A stretch of DNA of 64,000 nucleotides from an uncultured SAR116 cluster alpha proteobacterium (GTDB lineage Bacteria; Pseudomonadota; Alphaproteobacteria; Puniceispirillales; Puniceispirillaceae), in contig CACPDC010000005.1 of assembly GCA_902632595.1 (NCBI GenBank), positions 1 to 64,000 on the forward strand. Direction: 5' to 3'. Below, in pieces: positions 9,541 through 18,664 of the stretch. A program made the position numbers and the translations under genes. The number at the start of each line of letters is the position of its first letter. Position 1 is the stretch's first letter. The notes beneath the pieces are model-generated. The model was not told the DNA's origin. It ran no database searches and saw nothing but the letters and a program-made list of their open reading frames with translations.

Positions 9541-11217
9541 TTATTGTCTTTTAAAAGACCATTTAAGAGTTTTTTCTGAAAGATGCCGAATATCTTGCAC
9601 ATGCATTCGTAAGATAATTTGCTGGCTGCTTAATCTTTGTCTGCCCTCAAAATATACGGACGGCTCTAAAACGGGATTGCTTCCCTTACATTTAAAAACC
9701 CAACCTGCTTTTTGTGAGCTAATTTTTAAAACTACTGTTCCATTATTGACCGTTGCAGCACTTATCCTTGGATGAAGATGAAAACGGACAATACATGTTT
9801 TTGGTATTTCTCCAGGTGTCCCTGTATAACAAAGTGTGTCAGAGCCGCGTATATTGCCTCCACCGGTTGTTAAATAAATCTGTCTCTCATGAATGATACC
9901 ATGTGAATCTCCATAGCCATCATGAGATAGTTTTACTAGCATTCCCCCTTTGGCTGGGCCAATCTGTAGGACTTTGACCGGGTTATAGTTTTTACTTCCC
10001 CAACTAAAATTATCTAGATTATCCAAAGTAAGAGCTGTATGTGCAGCTGTTTGACAAAATGCTTTATTAAGTAGTTGCTCTTCTGATAATTGGCCTACAT
10101 TTACTATAAAGGGTGTGCTTGCAAGATGAACTTCAAAACTACCAAGACTGGCAGAATTTTCTGGTTTAGGTTTTATAGGAGCGGCACAATCCATGATAAG
10201 AGTGGTTCTTCCGGAGGATAGTCTGAGAAACCCAGTCTGTTTTGCATGACGAGCCACTTTACCTGTTGGGCCACATCTTTTAACGACATCATCTATGCGT
10301 TCAGAATTAGTAATGCCACCCCCGTGAAAATGAGCGAAATTACCATTGCTGGTACGCCACATTTTGGCAATCGTACCCATTTTTGTGATGGCCTGGTCTA
10401 ACGAACTCAAGTCAATTTTGCCTGCTTGTGCAATTGCCACGCGACATTCAAATAATTGGGTTAAAATTTTAAAGTGTGTCTCAGGTCTCCTAGAAACATG
10501 ACCACCATCCTCGTTCAAGATTTCGGAAAGTTTGTTTTCGAAAATATTAACTAAAGAAATCATTTCTGAAATTTTTGTATTGAAAGCAGATTGTGTAACC
10601 AACAGTCCTCTTAAAGCTGAAATCTGATCATCAATATTTGATTGATTTTGCCAGTCAATTGCAAGGCATTGAAATTCTATGGCTAGTTGATAAAGAAGTT
10701 TATTTTGGAAGGAAACAGATGCTGAGCTTGCATACCATTTATATGAGAAAATTAAATTACTTATTCGTTCACTTAAAAATTTTGGGTGCCATATTTTGGC
10801 ATCCCAGTTGGTATTCTCTGATAGCCATAAAGATATTTCTTTGCGTACATAAATTCTGGCTTTGTTGTCACCATAATCTCGAAGATGGCGAAGCCACCCA
10901 AATGTAAAATATTCTGGTTGGTCTCTCTCTACAGGCATGACTGATTGCAGCATATCTCTACCAATTTTTGCGGAGCCACGCCAAGGGTCAGACGGAGGCA
11001 TGAAACGTCCTACGTCTGTTTGAAAGGTTGGTTTTAATCGCCAACGAAATAATCTAGAGCGTCTATAAAGCTGCCTGAGATAATTTGCAGATTGCTTAGC
11101 ATTCTTTGAACTTTGTTTTACAAATGATTTTTCAATTTTTTTATTAGGCATATTTTTTTCTAAATTATTGAAACGATATAGGCACAACCTTTGCTTGAAA
11201 ATTATGCTAATATTCAA
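9541..11217 (-). CDS. heparinase II/III family protein
   Basis: A 558-residue protein of the heparinase II/III-like family commonly found between rsmB and purH in alphaproteobacteria. The N-terminal all-helical part contains WRGSAKIGRDML and FGWLRHLRDYGD. The C-terminal heparinase-type beta domain starts near residue 310 with HFHGGG and SSGRTTLIMDCA. No clear signal peptide is present; the first residues are polar, and Met22 (NLEKNMPNKK) is a possible alternative start. The substrate is unknown; family members are polysaccharide lyases, and a role in envelope sugar processing is only inferred. It starts 14 bases downstream of the rsmB stop. Confidence 0.85.
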   Translation of the reverse strand: MNISIIFKQRLCLYRFNNLEKNMPNKKIEKSFVKQSSKNAKQSANYLRQLYRRSRLFRWRLKPTFQTDVGRFMPPSDPWRGSAKIGRDMLQSVMPVERDQPEYFTFGWLRHLRDYGDNKARIYVRKEISLWLSENTNWDAKIWHPKFLSERISNLIFSYKWYASSASVSFQNKLLYQLAIEFQCLAIDWQNQSNIDDQISALRGLLVTQSAFNTKISEMISLVNIFENKLSEILNEDGGHVSRRPETHFKILTQLFECRVAIAQAGKIDLSSLDQAITKMGTIAKMWRTSNGNFAHFHGGGITNSERIDDVVKRCGPTGKVARHAKQTGFLRLSSGRTTLIMDCAAPIKPKPENSASLGSFEVHLASTPFIVNVGQLSEEQLLNKAFCQTAAHTALTLDNLDNFSWGSKNYNPVKVLQIGPAKGGMLVKLSHDGYGDSHGIIHERQIYLTTGGGNIRGSDTLCYTGTPGEIPKTCIVRFHLHPRISAATVNNGTVVLKISSQKAGWVFKCKGSNPVLEPSVYFEGRQRLSSQQIILRMHVQDIRHLSEKTLKWSFKRQ

Positions 11218-11231
11218 TTCTTTTCTAGTTG

Positions 11232-12551
11232 TTATTTTACCTTAAATCGAGCAATGAAAAATCCATCATTACCCCGCAAGTCTGAATTTTTATTTACCAA
11301 TTGGTTAGGCAATATTCTTAGATATTCAGCTGGATTTTGTTTACTATTAAAGGGGTAAAATATATCCACCTCATCCTTATTTATTGGGTCAAGGCTGAGC
11401 CCAGCATTTGGATTTGAAATAATAGCTTTTAGCACCTCCTCTCCTTCCTCTCGTTGCAAAGAACAGGTTGCATAGACTAACGTTCCCCCTGATTTGATCC
11501 ATTTTGAGGCTGCTAAACAAAGTTCAATCTGAAGAGATTGAAGTTCTAATATTTGCTGCGCAGTTTTACCTATAAGCACGTCTGGTCTGCGGCGAATTGT
11601 TCCTGAAGCAGAGCAAGGCGCATCCAGAAGCACTCCATCTACAAGAAATTCTGGTTTATAGTTGCGACCATCTGAGCAGATAATTTTAGCGTTAAGACCT
11701 AGCCTATCTAAATTATCTGATAGACGTTTTAATCTTTTGCTACTTTTGTCAATTGCAATTACATGTGCGCCAGATGAAACAAGTTGTGCCGTTTTACCAC
11801 CTGGAGCGGCACACAAGTCAATTATTTCTTTGCCTTTTATATCTCTCATTAATTTTGCTGGAAGTGCTGCTGCACAATCTTGCACCCACCATTCACCCTT
11901 TTGATAGCCAGGCAATTGGGTGACATCTGCGACGGGCTCAAGTCGAACACTATTTTCTGAAATTAATTTTGCATTTAATCTTTGGCACCATTTAACTTTT
12001 GAATTCTCAGGCATTTTTTTCAATGTAATATCAAGTGGGGCCTGATTTTGGGTAAGATACATTATTTGTCGCACAGTAGATTCACCCCAATTTTTTGTCC
12101 AATTTTTCCTAAAAAAGGGAGGCAAATTATCAATTGGACTAGTTGCCTCGAAGATTTTTTTGCCAGAACGAGAGATTGTTCTTAATACACCGTTTATGAG
12201 TCCTGTGTAAGACTCGCCGGTCAGATGCCTCGCCAATGAGACACTTGTATGAATAGCTGCGTGAGGTTCTGTTTTAAGAACAAAGAGTTGTGCTACCCCT
12301 AACATTATTATAGTTCTTATTTGAGGTTTAGGTGGTTTTTTTAGGAAGTGATCAATACAAATATTCAGCTGTCCGTTTTGGCGAATACAACTCATAACCA
12401 GGAGTTTTACAAAAGCACGGTCTCTGCTCTCTAGTTTGCCCCATGAACTATCATTAGTGAAGAATTCATGTGCGAGGCCGCCTTCGTTTAAGATTGAATG
12501 CAGAATATTATAAGATAGTTTGCGGGGGTAAATATTTGTTTTGTTTGCCAT
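11232..12551 (-). CDS. rsmB: 16S rRNA (cytosine-967-C5)-methyltransferase RsmB
   Basis: A 439-residue SAM-dependent RNA m5C methyltransferase. The N-terminal NusB-like domain covers about residues 1-135, followed by a Rossmann methyltransferase domain with the SAM site IIDLCAAPGGKTAQL. The motif IV cysteine is in LLDAPCSASGTIRRRPD and the motif VI cysteine in LVYATCSLQREEGE. It could alternatively be called RsmB/NOP2/Sun family, because substrate position cannot be proven from sequence. It probably shares a transcript with the heparinase-like gene and perhaps purH. Confidence 0.93.
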   Translation of the reverse strand: MANKTNIYPRKLSYNILHSILNEGGLAHEFFTNDSSWGKLESRDRAFVKLLVMSCIRQNGQLNICIDHFLKKPPKPQIRTIIMLGVAQLFVLKTEPHAAIHTSVSLARHLTGESYTGLINGVLRTISRSGKKIFEATSPIDNLPPFFRKNWTKNWGESTVRQIMYLTQNQAPLDITLKKMPENSKVKWCQRLNAKLISENSVRLEPVADVTQLPGYQKGEWWVQDCAAALPAKLMRDIKGKEIIDLCAAPGGKTAQLVSSGAHVIAIDKSSKRLKRLSDNLDRLGLNAKIICSDGRNYKPEFLVDGVLLDAPCSASGTIRRRPDVLIGKTAQQILELQSLQIELCLAASKWIKSGGTLVYATCSLQREEGEEVLKAIISNPNAGLSLDPINKDEVDIFYPFNSKQNPAEYLRILPNQLVNKNSDLRGNDGFFIARFKVK

Positions 12552-12756
12552 CAGCTTATATTTTTTAGGGGTAAATAATAAGATAAATTACATAGCGTTA
12601 TAAAATCCGATAGAGGTTTAAATGATTTATTTCCCTTGTAATTAAGCAATATGCTAACCATTTTTCTTAATTGAAAGTAAGTATTGATAGGTAAAAAGTA
12701 ACTTTATCTTCTTAAAAATAACTAAAAGTCCTTATAAAATTAGAGATAACAGAAAA

Positions 12757-12948
12757 ATGAATATTCGTAAAATGAACATCGAGAACTCAGAAACCAAATC
12801 TACTAGCGGCGTTAGAATTAAAAAGCCTAAAAAGAGTGAGACTATTAATTTAGATAGCAAGCAAATTAATGAGACTGGTGGTCCAAAAGGGCCAGAACCA
12901 ACAAGATATGGCGATTGGGAACAAAAGGGTAGGTGTACAGACTTTTAG
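12757..12948 (+). CDS. DUF1674 / SDHAF4-like succinate dehydrogenase assembly factor
   Basis: A 63-residue protein whose C-terminus carries the DUF1674 signature GPKGPEPTRYGDWEQKGR followed by CTDF. Eukaryotic homologues (SDHAF4) bind flavinylated SdhA and promote complex II assembly, and bacterial members are presumed to act likewise. The N-terminal 40 residues are polar and poorly conserved. A second in-frame ATG five codons downstream could also be the start. It stands alone, 206 bases from the divergent rsmB gene and upstream of a strong inverted repeat. Confidence 0.85.
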   Translation: MNIRKMNIENSETKSTSGVRIKKPKKSETINLDSKQINETGGPKGPEPTRYGDWEQKGRCTDF

Positions 12949-12979
12949 TTAAAACTTTTTAACATTATAAAAAAGGATA

Positions 12980-13020
12980 TACTCTTTAAAATAGACTACT
13001 TTAAGATTGTTTAAAGAGTA
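12980..13020. repeat. perfect 11-bp inverted repeat upstream of the DUF1491 gene
   Basis: TACTCTTTAAA (12980-12990) and TTTAAAGAGTA (13010-13020) are perfect inverted copies separated by 19 bases. The right arm ends 15 bases before the DUF1491 start codon. On the plus strand the stem is followed by A-rich DNA. On the minus strand a T-rich run follows, but no gene reads in that direction here. It could be an operator, an mRNA hairpin covering the leader, or a weak terminator for the DUF1674 gene. Confidence 0.5.
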
Positions 13021-13035
13021 AAAAAAGGGCAGGGC

Positions 13036-13365
13036 ATGAGGCTAAAAACCAATATCGTCGTAAATGCGGCATTACGAAAAGCCAATATTTTAGCCATTCC
13101 GGCTTATATTTCTAAGAAAGGTGATCCTGATGCGGGGGCAATATTTTTAGAGTTGGAAACAGAAATTGATTGTGTTCACCTTTTCCATAGAAGGTTTGAT
13201 TTTAATGAAAATGAAGTATGGGAGTGTCTTAATAAAGGAGATGCTCAACCTGCCGATATAATAGCAAAACAAATACAGAGAGAAATTGATAGAGATCCAG
13301 ATTGCTGGGTTGTATCTGTTCAAGATAGAATGGCGAGGAATATTTTTAACAACATATCAGAATAA
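13036..13365 (+). CDS. DUF1491 family protein
   Basis: A 109-residue protein matching the alphaproteobacterial DUF1491 family, with the typical beginning MRLKTNIVVNAALRKAN, the segment KGDPDAGAIFLELE, and a C-terminal acidic helix ending RDPDCWVVSVQDR. No membrane segment or signal is visible, so it should be cytoplasmic. No function is established for the family. It lies just upstream of hisD, the neighbour it often has, with a GGGCAGGGC ribosome-binding region before the ATG. Confidence 0.83.
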   Translation: MRLKTNIVVNAALRKANILAIPAYISKKGDPDAGAIFLELETEIDCVHLFHRRFDFNENEVWECLNKGDAQPADIIAKQIQREIDRDPDCWVVSVQDRMARNIFNNISE

Positions 13366-13488
13366 TTGGAAATAAAAGGTAGTTTAATTTTCCAGTGTTA
13401 TTTAAAAAAAGTTATGCTGCGTTCTTTCACTTAAAAGGGCTTATATACATAATACTTAGATTTGCATTTTAGAAACGGGATTGTTAAT

Positions 13489-14832
13489 ATGAAAAACCCT
13501 CACTCATTTAGTGTTTTTCGTCTTTCTGATATTTCAGATGAAGGCTATGCGTCACTTCTCAGGAGAACAGAGGATAAACTTGATTATTTTCTGCAGAAAG
13601 TCCCTGAGATAATTGAAACAGTTCGATTGGAGGGGGATTCAGCTTTAGCTAGGTTTGGTACAAAATTCGATAAAGCAGAATCGCTTACTGAAAAAACGAT
13701 TTTGGCGACCAAAAGAGATTTTAAAAATGCTTTCGACCAGCTTGCCCCAGAACTTATTGAAACGCTTGAATATGCTGCTGATAATATTCGTAGTTTTCAC
13801 GAATATCAAAAACCAAAAAACGAATGGAGGATTGAACTAAGACCAGGAGTTCATGTTGGTGAAAAAACAGTTCCAATAAGTCCAGTTGCTTTGTACTCTC
13901 CGCGTGGAAAAGGTTCTTTTCCATCTGTAACACTAATGACGTCAATACCTGCAATTGTTGCTGGAGTATCTGAACCGATTATTTTAACGCCGCCTGGTAG
14001 AGATGGCTTAATTGATCCAGCAACTTTAGTTGCGGCAAAGCTAGCAGGGGTTGAATTAGTTGCGAAAGCTGGCGGCGCTCAGGCTGTCGCAGCAGCTGCA
14101 TATGGAACCGAGACAATTCCTAAATGTCTGAAAATTGAAGGCCCTGGGAGCCCCTGGTTTGTTGCTGCGAAACAAGTTTTATCATCTGAAATAAGCTCTC
14201 GATTGCCCGCTGGACCAAGCGAGGTCATAATTTTAGTAGACGATACAATAGATCCAGCCCTTGCCGCCCTTGACATCCTAATAGAATGCGAACATGGAAA
14301 TGACTCATCAGGCTTTATTGTTACGTGGTCAGAACAAATGGCCAAAAAAATAATTGAAAAAATACCGTATTATATCTCTAAACTTTCAGAAGAAAGAGCA
14401 AATTATGCTTCAACTGTTTTATCCGGAAGCCAAGGCGGAATAGTAATCGCCGAAAGTAAATCACAAGCAATTAAATTTATAAATGATTTTGCGCCTGAAC
14501 ATTTACAAATCCTATCAGAGGATGCAGAGGATTATTTATCATCTATTTTTAACGCCTCTGAAATTATGCTTGGAACTTACAGTGCAGGCTCTCTAGCTAA
14601 CTATTTGCTTGGCCCGAATTGCGTTTTGCCGACATCAGGCGCAGCAAAAACACATTCACCGTTAGGTGTAATGGACTTTGTGAAGACAGTCTCTATTGGT
14701 AAAGTTACGCCAGTAGGATTTGATGAAGCTGCTCCAAAGACAGAAATATTTGCAAAATATGAAGGTTTTGACGCCCACGCAAATGCAGTTTCTTCTTTGA
14801 GGCTTGAACTATTAGATAGAAAGCAGCACTGA
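13489..14832 (+). CDS. hisD: histidinol dehydrogenase
   Basis: This enzyme carries out the last two steps of histidine synthesis, oxidising L-histidinol to histidine with two NAD+. Conserved segments include VGEKTVPISPVALYSPRGKGSFPS, the AKAGGAQAVAAAAYGTETIP region, GPSEVIILVD and the zinc-site regions ECEHG and FAPEHLQI. From the ATG the protein has 447 residues; an upstream in-frame TTG at 13462 would add nine residues, but the ATG fits the family better. No other his gene is near, as is common in alphaproteobacteria. Confidence 0.96.
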   Translation: MKNPHSFSVFRLSDISDEGYASLLRRTEDKLDYFLQKVPEIIETVRLEGDSALARFGTKFDKAESLTEKTILATKRDFKNAFDQLAPELIETLEYAADNIRSFHEYQKPKNEWRIELRPGVHVGEKTVPISPVALYSPRGKGSFPSVTLMTSIPAIVAGVSEPIILTPPGRDGLIDPATLVAAKLAGVELVAKAGGAQAVAAAAYGTETIPKCLKIEGPGSPWFVAAKQVLSSEISSRLPAGPSEVIILVDDTIDPALAALDILIECEHGNDSSGFIVTWSEQMAKKIIEKIPYYISKLSEERANYASTVLSGSQGGIVIAESKSQAIKFINDFAPEHLQILSEDAEDYLSSIFNASEIMLGTYSAGSLANYLLGPNCVLPTSGAAKTHSPLGVMDFVKTVSIGKVTPVGFDEAAPKTEIFAKYEGFDAHANAVSSLRLELLDRKQH

Positions 14833-14952
14833 TTCTAATTAATTCCTAATTGAATGTTCAAAAGCTAGGAGAATCGTTAAAAATGATTTTTTTTTATTTA
14901 GTTAGTATGAAAAGCAATAGGCTCAGAAAAATAATAGGACAAATTAATTAGA

Positions 14953-15384
14953 GTGAGAGTTTCATTTTTTATTATTGTTTTTTTTATGATATCTGGATGT
15001 TTGTTCGCTGGAACAACACTAGAGGGCAGCGTAACTAAAATAAGAGACGGAGATACGATTGAGGTTGGCCAAATAGCTGTACGATTTCAGGGAGTAACCT
15101 GTGATGAATTGAATACAAAAAAAGGCCGTGAGGCACGTGATCTACTTAAAAAATTATTGATAGGAAAGGATGTTATTTGCGAGCTTAATGGAGAAATGTC
15201 TTATGAACGGTTGGTGGGAAAATGTACCGCTTTTGAAAAGGGCGATATAGCTCGATATCTCATCGAAAATGGTTATTGTGGGAGGTGCAATAGATATGAC
15301 AAAAATGGATTTTATGCTGATGCAGAAAAGAAATCGGGTCCTTACACAGGTGTTATGCCCTCCTATTGTTATTTACACAGATAA
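14953..15384 (+). CDS. exported thermonuclease-like (SNase-fold) protein
   Basis: A 143-residue protein with a signal segment (residues 1-19) and a staphylococcal-nuclease fold. The typical core elements are IRDGDTIEVG, VRFQGVTCDELN and YERLVGKC, which hold the equivalents of the catalytic Arg, Glu and Arg of the family. The segment ISGC at residues 13-16 resembles a lipobox, so a lipoprotein is possible. It holds seven cysteines in all, six after the signal segment, suggesting disulfides in the periplasm. The start is GTG. Nuclease activity is inferred from fold and motifs. Confidence 0.8.
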   Translation: MRVSFFIIVFFMISGCLFAGTTLEGSVTKIRDGDTIEVGQIAVRFQGVTCDELNTKKGREARDLLKKLLIGKDVICELNGEMSYERLVGKCTAFEKGDIARYLIENGYCGRCNRYDKNGFYADAEKKSGPYTGVMPSYCYLHR

Positions 15385-15431
15385 TCCCCAATTTTACCGC
15401 TTTTATAGAAGGTAGAAGGAAGTGAATTGAA

Positions 15432-16022
15432 ATGAAAAAATTAATAAATTCTTTTTATATATTTTTATTTTTGTTAGTTGGGAGTACGACCGTGGCGAGT
15501 GAAGAAGTAGCTTTCGAATTGGTGGAAAAAAACCAAATTTATGAAATTCGTTATTATGAGCCAATGCTCGTCGCAGAAGTCCAATATACTGGTGATAACG
15601 GAGGATTTGGGGCCTTATTTAACTATATTTCAGGTGCAAATAATGTGTCTTCTACAAAAAAAAATTCATCTAGTTCAGTAAAAATTGAAATGACGGCTCC
15701 TGTCACACGCCTTAAACACAATAAAAAAAATGTAATGCAATTTTTTCTACCTAAAAGGTTTACGGCCGAAACTGCGCCCGTTCCTGCTAATCCGAACATA
15801 ATAATAAAACCTGTAGATGGGGGTTATTTTGCAGCAATCAGATATTCTGGCAGTGCCTCGGAGAATAACTTCCTAAAACATGTAAAAATATTATCCCAAA
15901 GATTATTGTTAGATAAAATTATCTTTTTTGAACCAGCAATCCGTGCAACCTACAATGGACCGTTCACTCCCTCATTTATGAGAAGAAATGAAGTGATTTA
16001 TAAAATCAAGTGGGCTGGATAG
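15432..16022 (+). CDS. SOUL heme-binding family protein
   Basis: A 196-residue protein with an N-terminal signal peptide (residues 1-24, ending TVASEE) followed by a SOUL/HBP domain. Diagnostic stretches are NQIYEIRYYEPMLVAEV, IEMTAPVTR, FFLPKRFTAETAPVPANP and the C-terminal YNGPFTPSFMRRNEVIYKI. Family members bind haem or porphyrins; the residue used differs between members and cannot be assigned here. It begins 48 bases after the nuclease gene and may be cotranscribed. Export suggests a periplasmic role. Confidence 0.9.
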   Translation: MKKLINSFYIFLFLLVGSTTVASEEVAFELVEKNQIYEIRYYEPMLVAEVQYTGDNGGFGALFNYISGANNVSSTKKNSSSSVKIEMTAPVTRLKHNKKNVMQFFLPKRFTAETAPVPANPNIIIKPVDGGYFAAIRYSGSASENNFLKHVKILSQRLLLDKIIFFEPAIRATYNGPFTPSFMRRNEVIYKIKWAG

Positions 16023-16078
16023 CCATATTTTCATTTACAAATACGGAATTTTTTTTTGAGAGGATATTCCGCTGGTTT

Positions 16079-16468
16079 CTATGTAGCTGCAATTAGATCG
16101 ATTTCAACAGACGCACCAACTGCTAATCCAGTCACCCCGATACATGTTCTTGCTGGCAACTTATTTTTTTTGAAATAACTCTCATAAACGGTATTCATTT
16201 TTTCAAAATCTTGAAAATTTACCAGATAAACTCTGGCAAAAATCACTTTATCAAAATCTGAATCTGCTTCTTTTAGCACATCTCTTAAATTTTCCATAAC
16301 CTGTTTAGTTTGCATCTCTATACCACCAACAACTAATTTTTTTTTACCATTTTTTTGGGTTGGCATTTGCCCTGTTACAAACAAAAAATTACCAGCTTTC
16401 ACAGCGTGACTGAAAGGGCCCACTCTTTCTGGAGCGTTTGAAAAAGTTAAATGTTCAATTTCCATAAT
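16079..16468 (-). CDS. RidA (YjgF/YER057c/UK114) family deaminase
   Basis: A 129-residue RidA-type protein from the ATG at 16468. Family stretches are APERVGPFSHAVKAGNFLFVTGQMP, VMENLRDVLKEA and the terminal region LPARTCIGVTGLAVGASVEIDLIA. The conserved Arg that binds the imine or enamine acid carboxylate is in PARTC. RidA enzymes hydrolyse reactive enamines and imines from PLP enzymes. An open frame continues 33 codons upstream to an ATG at 16567 that overlaps the stop of the transporter gene (ATGA), but that extension is unlike the family. Residence just downstream of an EamA transporter suggests a shared transcript. Confidence 0.88.
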   Translation of the reverse strand: MMEIEHLTFSNAPERVGPFSHAVKAGNFLFVTGQMPTQKNGKKKLVVGGIEMQTKQVMENLRDVLKEADSDFDKVIFARVYLVNFQDFEKMNTVYESYFKKNKLPARTCIGVTGLAVGASVEIDLIAAT

Positions 16469-16563
16469 TTTGGTCCGGTATTTGTACTCAGCTATATTTA
16501 CGTTCTTATGAGAATTTTTTATTCCTATCAAATATTCCATTATTATATGCTTTTTGATAGTCT

Positions 16564-17475
16564 TCATGTATGTTTTTTATTCTTTTTATTCGTCATTTGA
16601 AGTAAAATGACAGCAGAGACAACGAATAAAAATCCAAGGACAAATAATGGGGTTATATTCTCGTCAAGAAAAAGTGCCCCTGCTAAAATTGCTGTCAGAG
16701 GATTAAACCCACTACAAATGGCGGCTTGTGTTGGAGTTATCATTTTGAGAGCTAAACCCCAAAAATAAATCATCAATGCACCAGATGGTATACCAAGTAT
16801 AAATACATAAAACCATCCAGACAGGCTGAAATTTATTGAACCGGAAAAAGGGGTGCCAAACAGATTCGCAATAACAAACATGAACAAAACACCAAATATA
16901 AGAGAGTAAATCATAACAGGTTGATTGCCATACCGCCTGATTAGACCTTTAGCAAAAACAGTAAAAAAGGAAGCAGAAATAACGCCTATTGTAATTATTA
17001 TATCCCCAAATAATTTCTGAGTAGTGTTATCAGTTAGATTTGAAGATAAAGATAAAACCACGCCGCCAAATGCAAGAAAAATCGCAATGAATTTCGTTAT
17101 TGATAAACTCTCTATTTTAAAACTGGTGGCGATAATAATGGTCCATATAGGCATTGATGCAAACAAAATACCTGCTCTTCCGGATGTGGTAAACTCTAGA
17201 CCAAAAGTGAGACAAATCGGAAAACCTGAAAAATAGGCAAACCCTAAAATGCATACCTTTGCAAGGTCCTTTCGGGCGAAACGCACCCTCATTAGAGTGT
17301 TTAAAGAGAAAAGAGCAAGCCCCAGAAGCATTAAAAACCAGCGTAAAAAGCTTAGGGTAAATGGGTCTGTTTCTGGTAAGGCTAATCTCGTAACGGAAAA
17401 GCCAATTCCACCCAATGCAGACGCTGAACTCGCAAAAAAAAGTCCCCAAAATATAGGTTTATAGAAACCGCTCAT
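16564..17475 (-). CDS. EamA/DMT superfamily transporter
   Basis: A 303-residue polytopic protein with about ten hydrophobic helices arranged as two EamA repeats (about residues 5-140 and 150-292). Repeat landmarks are TLSFLRWFLMLLG in the first half and TPTQAAICSGFNPLTAILAGALFLDE in the second. The drug/metabolite transporter family exports metabolites or amino acids; the substrate cannot be told from sequence. Its stop overlaps the possible upstream start of the ridA-like gene. It is divergent from dusA across 178 bases. Confidence 0.9.
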   Translation of the reverse strand: MSGFYKPIFWGLFFASSASALGGIGFSVTRLALPETDPFTLSFLRWFLMLLGLALFSLNTLMRVRFARKDLAKVCILGFAYFSGFPICLTFGLEFTTSGRAGILFASMPIWTIIIATSFKIESLSITKFIAIFLAFGGVVLSLSSNLTDNTTQKLFGDIIITIGVISASFFTVFAKGLIRRYGNQPVMIYSLIFGVLFMFVIANLFGTPFSGSINFSLSGWFYVFILGIPSGALMIYFWGLALKMITPTQAAICSGFNPLTAILAGALFLDENITPLFVLGFLFVVSAVILLQMTNKKNKKHT

Positions 17476-17653
17476 CCTGAAGTGTCAGACTAAAAAAATA
17501 TTAAATCAATTTTATTATAATTTTTTTCTGAACACGAATAATCTTTATTTTTAAATCTTAACTTTGTTATAAGTTATTTTGAGTGTATACATTGAACCAG
17601 AATAACAAAAAACGTTTGCGTAAGAATGTTTGTGACTTAATTTAAGCTTCATA

Positions 17654-18664
17654 ATGACTGTAATTAATAAACTTAATGATGGTATAAATCGGCAACTATG
17701 TGTGGCCCCAATGATGGACTGGACAGACCGTCATTGTCGCTATTTTCATAGATTATTAGCTCCCTCAGCACTTTTATTCACCGAAATGGTAACCGCGGAT
17801 GCAATTTGCCACTCAGAAGATACAGAAAGGTTTTTAGCGCATAATGTGGCAGAGCGCCCTCTCGTGTTGCAGGTTGGAGGCTCTAAGCCTGAAAAGTTAC
17901 ATAAGGCAATAAAATTAGCAAATAAATTTGGATTCTCTGAGTTTAATTTAAATGTTGGTTGTCCGTCAAATAGAGTGCAATCCGGACAATTTGGAGCTTG
18001 TTTAATGTTAGAACCAGAGATTGTTCTAGAGTGTTTGATGGCTATGAAAGAGGCTACTAATAAGCCAATATCTGTTAAATGCCGGATTGGAGTTGATGAT
18101 ATGGATGTCAATTCGGGGCTCGATAACTTCGTCCAAAAAGTTAGTAAATCAGGAATTTCAATTTTTTATATTCATGCGAGAAAAGCCTTGCTGTCAGGAT
18201 TAAGTCCAAAAGAAAATCGCACTATTCCTCCCCTAAATCATGAGCGGGTTCTCAGGCTTGCGTTTGAAAATCCTGAAAAGACAATAATCCTCAATGGTGG
18301 GTTGAAGAACAAAGTAGAAATAATATCAAAACAGAGCAAATTTCATGGGGTGATGCTCGGACGCGCCGCTTATAAAACTCCTTTCATTCTTGCTGAACTT
18401 CATTCTAACGCTACAGGTAAACCGCTTATTAAAAAGTGCACTATTGCTAGGAAAATGGCTGATTACGCTGATAATGTTATTGAACAAGGGGGAAATCTAC
18501 ATCAAATAACGCGCCATATGCTAGGTTTGTTTAATGGTGAGAGCGGAGCAAAATATTGGCGCCGACAATTGGGTGAGATTGCAAGGTTGCAGCCCCGTAA
18601 TTCTGACTTAATTCGAGAAACAGCGGCGTTATGTCGATCAAAGGCACTTAGAAAGGTCGCTTAA
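17654..18664 (+). CDS. dusA: tRNA-dihydrouridine(20/20a) synthase DusA
   Basis: A 336-residue FMN-dependent TIM-barrel enzyme that reduces uridines 20/20a of the tRNA D-loop. It has the N-terminal CVAPMMDWTDRHCRYFHR, the active-site segment NVGCPSNRVQSGQFGACLM (catalytic Cys in GACLM), and the DusA-type KCRIGVDDMDV, FYIHARKALLSGLSPKENR and LNGGL elements. Its stop overlaps the start of the downstream septation-protein gene by one base. Confidence 0.95.
   Translation: MTVINKLNDGINRQLCVAPMMDWTDRHCRYFHRLLAPSALLFTEMVTADAICHSEDTERFLAHNVAERPLVLQVGGSKPEKLHKAIKLANKFGFSEFNLNVGCPSNRVQSGQFGACLMLEPEIVLECLMAMKEATNKPISVKCRIGVDDMDVNSGLDNFVQKVSKSGISIFYIHARKALLSGLSPKENRTIPPLNHERVLRLAFENPEKTIILNGGLKNKVEIISKQSKFHGVMLGRAAYKTPFILAELHSNATGKPLIKKCTIARKMADYADNVIEQGGNLHQITRHMLGLFNGESGAKYWRRQLGEIARLQPRNSDLIRETAALCRSKALRKVA

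Noticed and set aside
16044-16071. CGGAAT / ATTCCG inverted repeat between the convergent SOUL and RidA genes
   Set aside because: Six pairs with a 16-base loop; as a bidirectional terminator it is marginal.
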